From positions 3,472,001 through 3,536,000 of the forward strand of contig OZ240676.1 in NCBI GenBank assembly GCA_965198895.1: a stretch of DNA of 64,000 bases, written 5' to 3'. Below the pieces are notes generated by a model. That model did not search any database and was not told the DNA's origin. It saw only the letters and a program-made list of their open reading frames with translations. Both the position numbers and the translations under genes were made by a program. This stretch comes from LMUY01 sp965198895. GTDB lineage: Bacteria > Pseudomonadota > Alphaproteobacteria > Acetobacterales > Acetobacteraceae. Shown piece after piece: positions 1-12,000 of the stretch (the first letter of the stretch is position 1; every line of letters starts with the position of its first letter).

Positions 1-3000
1 CCGGCGTTGACGATGCTGGCCTCGGCCGCGGTGATGCTGACGCTGCCGAGCGGATCCTGGATGCTGCCGGTCAGCTCCACGTCGCCGGTGGCGGTGCTGT
101 CGATCGTGATCGGCGTGCCGGGCTGCGCCGTCTGCGTCGTCACGTGGAAGCCGCTCTGGCTGCCCGCGGTGACCGAAACCTGACCGGAGGCGGTCGCTTC
201 CGCCACACCGATCGCGCCGACCACCAGCGCCAGCGCCGAGTTGTTGGTCAGCGACACCCGCTCCAGCGTCGTGTCGAACGTCACGGTGGGCGTGCCCGAA
301 ATCGTGGAGCTGACGTTGGACGCACCGTCGTACGCGCTCGGGGCGATGTCGAACACGACCGTTCCCGCCAGCGCCGTCGTGTTGCTGATGGGGGCGACCG
401 TCACCGTCCCGGCGCCCTGGTCCACGGTGGCCGTAAGGCCCGCGGCGTGGACGGTGCCGTCCTCGTCCACCACCAGGGTGGGGGCTGGCGCGCCCAGCAA
501 GGTGGCGGCGGCGTTCCAGGTGATGGCGCGATTGTCCGTCAGGCTCGCTTTGTTGGTCGAGCTGCCGGCGTCGTAGATGTCGTCGCTATTGCGCTGCGAA
601 TGTGCGGTGTAGACCGGCCCGGGCGACACATAGGCATCCACCCCCAGCGAGCGCGTGAAGATGCTCGTGCCTGACCCGGCGGACACGTTCGTGGTCATCG
701 ACAAACTGTCGGTCGCCGTCGGCGAGGTCTTTCCGGCCGCAGCCTCGAGCGTCGCCGTCGGCAGCGCCTGGGTGATCGGCAGGTCCTGCCGCGCGGCGAC
801 CGTGGTGCTGGCCTCCCCGGTGATCACAGCGCTGCCCAGGGCGGTGTATGCGTCGGAGGTCACGCCGGTGGCGGCGGTGGAGTCAGACTCGCCGCCCGCG
901 CCCTTGGCCGTCGAGGTCGTGTTGGACGAGGCGATCACGGACGCCACATCGGCCAGCACTTCGACCGTGTTGCCGGTTAGTACGGAGGCCCCCGCCGCGT
1001 CGGTTCCGACCGCCGTGTTGGCCGTGTCGGCGATGGTGAGCGTGCCCGAATCCTCGGCGTCCACGCCGGCACCGGACGAGCTGTCGGACGCCGTGGCGGA
1101 GCCGTTCACCGCCACCTTCGACTCGACCGAGAGGTCTGTCGCGGCCGTGATCGCGGCCAATCCGCCGACCGTGGCCGTCGTCGTATCCGTCAGCGTGGCG
1201 CTGCTGGACGACTGCGCGACCGCGACCAACGCCCCGCCGCTATGCTCGCCATCGGAGCTGATCGTGTCGTCGCTGTTCGCGAGCAGTGCGAAGCTGCCGA
1301 GCTTCGAGGTGATGGTGGCGCTGTCGGCGACCGTCGCCGTGTTCGTCACCGTCTCGGTGGTGCTGGCCGTGGAGAAGCCGACGGAAACGCCGCCGTAATC
1401 GGTGCCTAGCGCCTGGGAGCCACCGTTGGGGGAGGCGTCGCTCTCGATCCGGATGGCGCCGGATGCGACCAGCATGGCGCTGCTGTAAACGGTGGCCGAC
1501 ACGGTCGTGTCGATCGTGGAGGAGGCGTTGGAGCCGCTGCCGGCCCCGATGCCACCGGCACTCGGTTCCGTCTCGATGCTCACCTGCGGGGTGGCCTGCG
1601 CCTGCACCAGGATCGACCCGGCCGATACGCGGGCGCTGCTGCCGATGCTGGACCCGACAGTATCCGTCGCACTGACGCTGCCGATCATGGCGCCGGCGGC
1701 GAGGATGCCGAACGCGCCGCCATCGACCAGCAACCCCGTGGCGACCGGGGTGTCGCTTGCGGTCACATCCACCGCACCGCTGGCGTCGATCGCGGCGCCC
1801 GCCCCGATCATGGCCGATACGCCACCGCCGAGCGAAACCTCGCCCACGCCCGCCGCGCCGGCGAGCTGTCCCGCCGCCAGGCCGATGCCAAAGGGCTCGC
1901 CGGAGCTGTACGGTTCGACCGTCACCGACCGGTTCGCCGCCACCGTCACGCTGCTGACCGGCGCGGCCACGGTGCCGATCGTGGCGCCCGCGCCGACCGA
2001 GGCCGCCGTCTCGCCGGACACGTTTGCCAGCACGATCGCCGCCGCCACCGCGCCGCCGGCCGAGATCGCGCCCGCGGTGTTCGACAGCGACAGTGTTTCG
2101 GTATGGGTGGCGTCGACGGTCACCGGGCCGGGGCCGGTCACGCTGCCGTCCATGGATGCCGTGACGCTGCTGCTGTCCTGCACGTAGGCCACCGCTGCGC
2201 CGAGCGAGACGAAGCCGCTGGCGGCCCCGGCGATGCCCAGCGCGCCGAGGTTGAGCGTGCGCGACGCCTCCACGTCCAGCCCGCCCGTGCCGGTGGCGAC
2301 CGCGGCCCCGGCCTCGACCGTCGCGGACACGTTCGACTGGATGCCCACCACGACCAAGCCCACGCCCACCCCGGCCAGGCCGCCGATACCGGCGCCGCCA
2401 CCGGTGAGGGTGAACGCCGCCTGCTGCTCGCCATCGACCACCACGGTGGCGGCACTGACGTTGCTGCCGGCCCCGATCGAGGCGCCGGTACCGTCGGCGG
2501 TGTTGCCGGCGGTCGCGTTGGTCAGGGTGCCGCCGGGAACGCTGCTGGCCGCGGCGCCGTCGGTGCTGGAGCCGTTCACGCCGATCTCGGTGAAGGTTTC
2601 CGAGCCGCCGGAGGTCGCCGGCGTCAGTGCGATCGCCTCGCCCGACAGCGCGGCGGCCCGGCTGGACGCGAGCTGGATGACGCTGCCGTCACCGGACACG
2701 ATGGCATAATAGGTGTCGCCGGAGACCAGGCCGCCGATGACCGGGCCGCCATTGGCCGAGTATTGCAGCGCCTCGCCCGTGCGGATGCCGGTGGCCTGGC
2801 CGAAATCGATCGTGTTCGCACTGGCGGACACCGCAGTCGCCGGGTCGATGGCGGGGAGTGTGCCGGTGGACGTGCCAACCTCGCCGGCCGTGCCCGAGAG
2901 CGAGCCATCCATCTGGGACAGCACGCTGGTGCCGGAACTGTTGCCCGCCAGCGCGTTGCCCGAGTTGGTGCTGCCGCTGTCGTTCTGGGCGCTGTAGCTG

Positions 3001-6000
3001 GGGCTGAACGCGCCACCGATCGCCTCCACCACCACGCCGCCGCCCAGGCCGACGGAGCCGACGCCGGCCGCGATTGCGTCCGACTGGATGGTGCGGCCGG
3101 TGGTGGCGTTCACGTCAACGGTGCCCACCGCGTCGACGGTGGAATCGTCGATGTCGGCGTTGGTCTGGTTCGTTAGGATGCCGACGTCCACGCCGGCGCC
3201 GATGCCCACTTCGCCGCCCACGCCGAGTGCGCCGGCGATCACCAGTTCGGTGACCGTGTTGCTGGCGTAGACGGCCACCGACTGGCCCGACCCGGCGGCC
3301 GCCAAGGTGTTCACCTGCGCGCCGTCCTGGATGGCGGCCAGCGTGTCGGACCCGAGTTCCTCCACCGTCACCGCGCCCGCCAGCGCGGCCGTGCCGCCGC
3401 CCGAGCCGCTGCCCGCGACATCCGTCACGTTCTCGGTCGAGGTCGCGAGCACGGCCACACCCTGGGTGTCGTCCACCGTGTTGCCGGTGGTGGCGAGCCC
3501 GTCGACCTTGGCGCCGTCGATGATCGCGTCCGTGGTCTTGGTCAGCACCGTGGCCGCGATCGCGCCGGCGCCGGCAACCCCGCCCAGCCCGACCGCGCCC
3601 GCGATGACATGGTCGGTCGTGGTGTCGGTGGCCGAGACGAGCACGTTGCCATCAGCCCTGACGGTGGTTCCGCTGCCGCCGATCTCGGCCAGGGTGGTCG
3701 TGTTCATCACGGCAGCCCCGGCGGAGCCCGCGATCGCCACGCCGCCGGCCGAGAAGCCGATCGCCAGCAGCGTCATGTCTTCCTGCGCATCCGCGGTGAC
3801 CGTCACGTCCTGTCCCGCCGTCACCGACGTTGCCGTGGTCCCTAGAGTACCGTCCGCGTTTAGCCCGATCGTTGCGCTTGTCGTGCCGTTCAGCACCGGC
3901 ACCGCAATGGCCGGGGCCACGGCCGCGGCACCAACGGCGCCGCCCAGGCCCAAGGTCAGCGAGTGATCGGTGCGTCCTGCGGCCACCGCCACCGACTGGC
4001 CACTGTGGACCGTCGCGCCGGCGGCGATGGAGGCCTGCGTGTCGATCGTATCGACGCCGACGGCGCCCGCCACCTCCACCGCGACCAGCGCCGCGCCCGC
4101 CGCAGCGCCCACGCCCTCGAACGAGTTGGTGCTGACGGCGACCACGACCACGCCGTCCTGCGACGCGGTCACCGGGGCGCCCTCCGGGTTGCCCGACAGG
4201 TTCACGGGGCTGTAATTCTTGCTGCTGACCGAGGGCAGGACGACGCCCGCCAGCAGCGCCACCTGGTTCTCGCCGGTCGAGGGCGACAGGCCGGCGGTGA
4301 TCGTGATGGCGATGCCGTTCTGCGCATCGGACAGGCTGCGGGCGAGCTTGAACTGCGTCGCGCTGACCACGATGACGTAGTAGGTCGCGCCGTCCTGCAG
4401 CCCGCCGAGCGGCCCGTTGCCGCCCTGGTAGACCACCTGGTCGCCCGTCGCCAATCCGGCCGTGCTCGCGTTGATCACCCCTCCGGCGCCGATCGCGGAG
4501 GTCGCGAACGTCACGGTCGTGGCCGCCGGCGGCGCCGCGTTCGACCCGGCGGCGAAGGCCCCGGTATTGGCAACGATGCCGCCGCCCAGCGCCAGCGCGG
4601 TGACCTGCGCGCCCGATGCGATGGTGGCCGTGGTGGTCTTGGTGATCAGCCCGATATCGGCCGCCACGCCGACCGCGACGTAGCCGGCCGCCTGCAGCGA
4701 TCCCGCCACTTGCGTCGTGCTGCTATCGTCTTCCGCGGTCACCACGACGTTGTCGTGCGCCGTCACCACGGCATCGTTGTCCACCAGCGCCGTCGTGGTC
4801 AGCGACAGGTCGGTCACGCCGGCATTGGCGCCGACCGCGACGTCCCCACCGCCCGTGCCGGACACGGAGATCGAGGTGATGTCCTCGCTCTCGTCGGCAT
4901 CGACCACCACGTTGCCGTCGGCCGCCACGTTGGCGCCGGCGCCGATGGTGGCCTCCGTGTCCAGCGTCGCCACGCCGGCATCGACGCCGACGCCCACGCC
5001 CACGCTGCCGCCGATCGACAGCGACCCGGCAGTGCCGAGCAGCGTCATGCCGTCCAGCGCCTCGACCGTAACATCGCCGGACGTGCTCGCCGGGTCGGCC
5101 TGGTTGCCGGCGTAGACGCCGAATCCGGCACGCGCCGAGGAGTCCGCGGGGGAGATGAACGCGCGCGTCGTGTCGTCGATCACCGTGGCGGTGACGGCCC
5201 CACCGATGGCGGCGGTGCCGCTGGCCGAGCCTTCCAGCGCGAAATCGGCAAAATCCTCGTCGTTGGTCGCCTCGATTGTAACGCCGGCCAGGCCGTGCAC
5301 GATCGCGTCGCCGGAGATGCTCGCCTCGGTGTCGTCGCTGACGTCCAGGACGGTGGATGCCGCACCAACCCCGGCGTCGCCCCCGACGGCGACCTGGCCG
5401 GCGACCGACCCGACGGTCGCGCTGTCGCTCGCCGTCACGTTGACTGCGCCCACGCTCGCCAACACCGTCGCCGTGGCGCCGATGTCAGCCGCGACCGTGT
5501 TGTCGACCACGTTGACCGACAACGACCCGCCGACCCCGGCATCGTCGCCGCCCGCGAGCCCCACCGTGAGCGCCTGGATCCCGGCCGTCTCGCTGGCCGT
5601 GGTGTCCACGTCGCCGCCGGTGCTGGTGGCCGATCCCTCGATGCCGGCGGTGATGCCGTTATCGATGTAGTTGCCGCCCAGCGCCGCCCCGATCCCGGCG
5701 CCCCCGAGCGAGAGTGCCGCACCGCCCACCAGCGTGTTGATGGTCGAGCTGTCGGCGGCGGCCACACTGACCGTGCCCGTGCCGCTCACCATCGAGGTGC
5801 TGTCGATGTCGGCGCCGATCGTGTTCATGATGCCGTTGACCGAGACCGCGCCGCCCACGGCGGTGTTCTCGCCGACCGCACCGCTGACCGCGGCCGAGGA
5901 AATCTTGCCGTCCACCAGCCCGTTGCTGTCGGTCGATTGCGCGAGCAGCCCGATCGCGCCCGCCGCGGTGATGGACGCGTCGACGACGGTGGCCGACGCG

Positions 6001-9000
6001 TTCAGCACCACCTCGTTCCAGCCGAGCCCGATGCCGAACGCGCTGCCCTCGAGCCCGATGCCCAGGGCACCGGCCACCGACTGGATCACCGAGCCGTCCT
6101 CGGCGGTCAGGCTCACCGGTCCGCCCACGTCGACCGTTGCGTTGTCGACCGTGGCCGTGATCGCGTCCTCGGTGCCGCTGCCGAAGATCGACGGGCTGCT
6201 GGACAGGATGTTGATCCCGATGGTGAACGCAGCCCCCGTACCGTCGGTGGCGACGCCCGCGGACACGCCGACCGCCCGGATCAGGCCATCGTTCTGCGCC
6301 AGGATGCTGAGCCCGGCCCCCGCATCGTCCACCGTCGCGCGCTGGTCGGTGCCGAGGATTCCAGCATGGGTCTGCGCCGAAAGCTGGTTGAAGCCGAGCG
6401 AGGCGCCGACGCCGGTGCTCATCGATCCCGTGGTCACGGAGATGCCGCCGCCGATCGCGAGCACGGTGGCGCTGTCCTGCGCGCTGAGGCCGATCTGCCC
6501 CGCCACGGTCCCGGCCGCGCCGGCCATCTGCGACAGGTCCGCGCCGTCCACCAGCGCGTCCGTGGTGTCGACCATTCGGTTGACCGAGGCGGACCCGGCG
6601 AACGCCGTGCCCTCGCTGGTCGAGTTGCCGGCGAGTGACGCGGTGAAGCTGTCCAGCTCGCCACCCCTTGTCGCCGTGATGGAAACGCCGTCGGCCGTGC
6701 TGCCGGCGGGTTGGTCCGTGCTGGTGAGCGTGACGTCGCGCAGGAATGCCTCGGTGTCGGCGGTGTCCTGATTGACGCTGAACGCGCCGGCGATGGCCTT
6801 GGAGCCGGTGTTGCCGCCTTTGCCGGAGGTGGCGATCGCGACGCCGCCGCTGATCCCCAAATCGAGCTGGCTGTTATCGGCCGCAATCGTCACCGGGCCG
6901 CTGGCCGAGAGCGTTCCGGTGTCGCTGACGTAGGCCAGCGTGGTGTCGTCGATCACGCCCACCGCGGCGCTGCCGGCGATGGCGACGCCGCTCTTCGCCG
7001 ACGGGGCTTCGCTTTCGGCAGAGCTGGCGTCGCTTGCCGCGGCCTCGCTCTCGCCGAACAACGCGGGCAGCGAGACCCCGTCCAGCGGGTCGTCGGAGGA
7101 TTGTTCCTCGGCCGGCGGGTCCATCGTCGTGCCGCTGCTCTCGCCGCCGGAGTCGGGAGCCGACCCGCTGCTGCCCGTTCCAGCAACGGCCACGGCGACC
7201 ACCGAGCCGGCCGTGCTGGCCGACACGGTCACGCTGCCGGCATCGATGGTGGAGGCGACCGTCGGCGCGGCTTCCGCACTGGCGGGGTCGTTGCCGATGA
7301 ACGCGGCCGTCTTGCGGTTCAGATCGTTCACGGCGGCGGAGATGCCAATGCCGGTCGCCGCGTTCTGCCCCACCACGATCGACCCGGCGATGCCGATATT
7401 CAGCCCGCCCGTGGTCGCCGTGATGAGCAGCGCGCCGCCCCCGGTCAGGTCCACCCCGGTCGTCCCGGTCGTGTCCAACCCGGCATAGGTGGTGCTGTCC
7501 TGGCGGTAGCCGAGCCCGCTGCCGGAGAACGCCAGCGTCGCCCCGCTGCCGCCGGACAACGCGCCCGACTGCGCGATCGCCACGCGGAACACGGTCTCGC
7601 TGGACGCGAGCGTGACACCGCCCGGCGCATACACGGCCGCCCCGCCCGCGATCTCCGCATGCGTGGTGTCGGAGATATTGTCGTCCAGGATGGAGCCGCC
7701 GACGCCCGAGCCTTCCGAGCGGTCGAACAGGTCCACGATGCTGCCGCCAGACAGCGCGTTCGCCAGGCCGTCGGTCTTGATGGCCTTGATGGCGCTGGTG
7801 TTCAGCGAGAAGCCGCCGATTCCCGCCATTTCCACCAGCTGCAGGTTCGTCGTGGCGCTGACGCTCACCGTCTGCCCGGCGTTCTGCAGCGAGGCATTCT
7901 GGTTGATCTGCGCCCCGCTCTGGATCAGCGCGTCCGAGGTGTTGGTGAAGATGTTCACCCCGATCGACCCGGCGATCGAGAAGCTGCCGCTGCCTGAGGA
8001 GCTGGCCGACGTCACCGTCCAGGTGTTCAGCAATTGCGAGCCCACGCCGAAGGTGCCGTCCAGCAGGGTCGCGATGTCGCCGAGCGGGTCCTGCTCCAGC
8101 GGTGTCAGCCCGTAATCGTCGCTCGCCGACGTGATGCCGCCCAGCAGGTCCGACGGCGCCGCCAGCAACGGGTACTCGACATCCGAGCTGACCGAGAGCG
8201 CATTGCCAGCGTCGATGCTGGACGATTGGCCGGCGATCGCTTCGGCGTCGTTGGTCAGCAGCGCGAGCGAGATCGAAAGCGCGGTGGAATTCCCGTTGGC
8301 GTCGCCGTCCTTCTCGCTGCTCGGCCGCGATGCGCTGGCCTGCGCGTCCGACTGCTCGCTTTCCTGGATGGTGGCGGCGATATTGACCGATTGGGGCGTG
8401 CTGAGGGTGGCGCCGGCCACGGTCCCCACCACGGCCTTCGCGGTGTGGTTGGCGTAGTTCACCACCACGCCGCCCGCCGCATCCAGCCCGCTCGAGTTGC
8501 TGTTGCTGCTGACGGCGGTGCCCTCCTCGGTGGTCGGCGCCACGGACGAGCTGAGCGCGGCGGTGGCGGAGGGAAACAACGAGGCGAGGCTGACACCGGC
8601 GCCGCTGGTCAGGCTCGACCCGGAGCCCAAATCCGGTTTCTCGTTGCCTTCCGCCGGGGACGCCGCGGCCTCGTTGCTGCTGGTCAGCGACGCGGTGACG
8701 CCGATACCGTCGGTGTAGGTATTGCCCGCGAGCGAATCGTCGTTGCCGCCGCCCAGGCTGGTCAGGTCGATCGGGCCCGCGGCGAGCGCGTCCGCGGCGC
8801 TGCTGGCCAGGCGCACATGCGTCGCGTCCACCACCACCAGGTAGTAGATACCGCCCGCGGTCAGCCCGGCCACGGCGGCGTCAGGTGCCACGACGGTGAT
8901 GTCCGGCTCGACGGTGGTGCCGTTCAGCACCGGAACCTGCGTGGTGGTGTCGAGCGAGGGGTCGGGATCGGTGTTGTAAATCACGGCTTTGCCGGTCGCG

Positions 9001-12000
9001 AGCCCGGTGGTGCTCGCGACCGCGATCTCGCCGGATGTCGGGTCCACCGCCGTCGTCGGGTTGAAGCTCAGCGCCTTGCCGAGATAGCCGAATTCCTGCA
9101 CGCCCGGCCCGGCCGGTGCACCGAGTGCAATCACCTGGTTGTTGGCATCCAGCAACTCGAACTGCGTCGCGTTGAGCGTGTGCACGGTGTAGCTCGTGCT
9201 GTCGGCCAGCCCGCCGATGTCGTCGCCGTCGCCGGCCAGGTCCCGGTAAACGACGGTCTGCAGGTCGGTGAGCCCGTGGCCTGCCGTGGTGATGATGTCG
9301 CCGCTGACGGTGGCAAGGTTCAGCGACTGGGTGTTGGTGCCGTCCGTGAAGCTCTGGTTGCCGAGCGCGCTGCCCTGCGAGATCGCGATCACTGCCCCGG
9401 TGGACGTGTTCTCGAGTTGGAAATCGCTGCCGTCCAAGGCGTTCACGATGTAGGTGGCGCCGCTGGTCAACCCGGTGATCGCGGTGTTGCCATGGGCGTT
9501 GTAGGTGACCAGGTCGCCGGTGTTGAACCCGTTGCCCGCGAGATAGATGCTGTTGTTGCTGCTGTTGATCGCCCCGATGTCGAGGTCCAGCGCGCTCACC
9601 ACGTTCAGCGTCTGCGTCGATTGCGGATTGGTCCCGGTCGGATCGAGTTGCACCACCGGCGCGCTGGCGAGCTGTACCTGGTTCCCGCCATCGGTCAGCG
9701 CGTAATAGGTCTGCCCGCTGGTCAGGCCGCCGATCGGCGTCGCCGCCTCCACAATGCCGCCGGGGTGGGCCACCGTGTCGGCCAGCGTGCCGGCCGTGTA
9801 GGTCACCTGGTCGCCCGATTGCAGGCCGTTGTTCGGCAGGTCGATCGTGTTGTTGGTGAGGTTGACCGTGCTGCTGCTGTTGCCCTCGAAGCCGTCGACC
9901 GTACCGGTCGCATCCGCACCGGGCGTCGCCGTGCCCGCGGCCGTGATGGTGCCGTTGACGGTCGCGAGAACCGAGGCGTTGTCGTAGCCGACGGCGGCGG
10001 ACACCCCGGCGACGCTTCCGGTGCGGCCGTTGTCGTAGCCGTTGGTGGTGGCGTCGGGCTGCGTGGTGGTGTTGCCGGTCGCGTTGAAATTCACGCTGCC
10101 GGCGGTGGACGTGATGCTGCTGCCAGACTCGAGCGTCGCGGTGGAGGACAGGTCCGAATAGGTGACGGCGACGGAGATCGCCGCCGGCTGGTCCGCGGTG
10201 GAGTTGCCGACCTTGCTGGACGTGGTCGCGTTGGCCTCGGCATCCGTCGACCCGTTGGCCAGCACCGAAACGTCGCCGGCGGCGGTGATGCTGGAATTGC
10301 CGGTGATGTCGACGGTGGCGGATGCGGTGGATTGCGCGTAGCCGGCGGCGACCTGGACCGGGTTGGCCGAACTGGCGCCCGAAATGTCGGTCGCAATGGC
10401 CTGCACCAGCGAACTGGTCGCGGCCTCCGAGTCGATGCTGACGGTCCCACTGCTGTCGATGTCGGTGCCCGAGCCGAGCGTGATCGCCGAATCGGCGCCG
10501 CGCAGCACGACCGATGCATCGATGCCGGTCAGCTCCGAGACGACTTCGCCGGGGATCTGCGAGGCGATCGTCTCCAGATTGCCGACGAAGCCCTGCACGT
10601 AGACCGGTACGGTGCTCGCCGAGCTCAGATCGGAATCGGCGCTCTGCAGCGAGACGTCGCCGCCGGACAGTGTCGCCCCGGTCAGGTCGATGGACACCGA
10701 TTTGTCGGAGTAGTCGATCGGCAGGTCGACCGCGCGATAGGTCTGGTCGCTGACGGCCAGCGTGATCGCACCGCCGGCGGCAGCACCCAGGCTGGTGTCG
10801 GCGAGCAGACTGCTTTTGCTATCGGCGGCGATCGTCTTGCCGTCCAACGTGATTGCGCCGGAAGTGCCGGAGGCGGCGCGGGTGTCGAGCGTCGCGTTCG
10901 CCTCGACGGTAACGGTGTCGGCGCTGGCCGACAGCGCCTGGCCGCCGGTCGCGACGTCGCCGGAGAAGGTGACGGTGTCGCCGCTGGCGCTGGACCCCTG
11001 CTGGATGGATAGCGGGGCCGCGTAGCCGGTCGGCAGCGCATTCAACGCCAGCGTGCTGTCGCTACCATCGAGCAGGATCGTCAGGTTCTGCGAGGGCACG
11101 TTGAAGGTGTGCGTCTCGGCCGTGTTGGCCGCCAGCACCAGTTGGCCGCTGCTGTTAGTGCTCAGCGTCGCCTGCGTGTTGTCCGCCGTGAGGTCGAGCG
11201 TCACGGATTGGGCCGTGCCCGTCACGGTGATCGGCTCCATGCCGGTATAGTCGGTGGTCTGGCCGTCGATCCCGATGCTGCCGGACGACGAATTCGTGGC
11301 GCTGAGGTCGAGCGTGCTCTGCGGGTTGGCGTCGACCACCACCGTGTCAAAACCGCCGGCGCCGCCGTCGATGCCGTCCGAAATCTGCCCGTTGCCGCTG
11401 ATGATGAAGGTGTCGTCGTTGTTGGCCGCACCCTGGAGATGGCTGAACCCGGCGAACGCCATCGCCGACACCGTGCCGGAGCCGGGCCCGGTCACCGCCC
11501 AATTGGTATTCGCCGACGGGCCCGCCAGCACGTCCGCACCCGACCCGATGACGGATTGCACGCCCTGGAAACTGGCTAGCTTCGTCGCGCCGCTGCCCTC
11601 CGTCACGCTACCAGCCCCGTTGCCGTCGACCGTCCAAGTGAGCGGGGTCGTGGCCGAGTGGTCGATCACCAGCGCGTTCTGGCCGGTGCCGCCGGTGAAG
11701 GAGAGGGTGGGGACGGTGTGGGCGCCAAAGCTGTCGAGATTGAGCGTGACGCTGTCATTGCCGGCATTGCCGGTGATCGCGACGCTGCTGATGGTCGACA
11801 TGTCGCCGATGGCCAGCACGGCGCCCTTGTCCGATTGGTCCAAGACCTCGACCCGCTGCACGGTCTGGATCTGCCCGCCAACGTCTTCGGCCTGGTTGAC
11901 CGCCTGGATCAGCAGGTCGTGGTTGGCGATCTGGTTCGGCAACGTCGCGAGCTGAACCGCAAGGACTTCGGCGTTGAGCAAAATTCGCGGCTCGAGCGGA

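Noticed and set aside
3963..6638. Long plus-strand open frames across 1-12000 (for example 3963-6638 and 8034-11012)
   Set aside because: They are low-complexity Arg/Gly/Ala/Asp-rich antisense shadows of the giant minus-strand LEPR-XLL gene, whose frame gives coherent repeats and an N-terminal motif.
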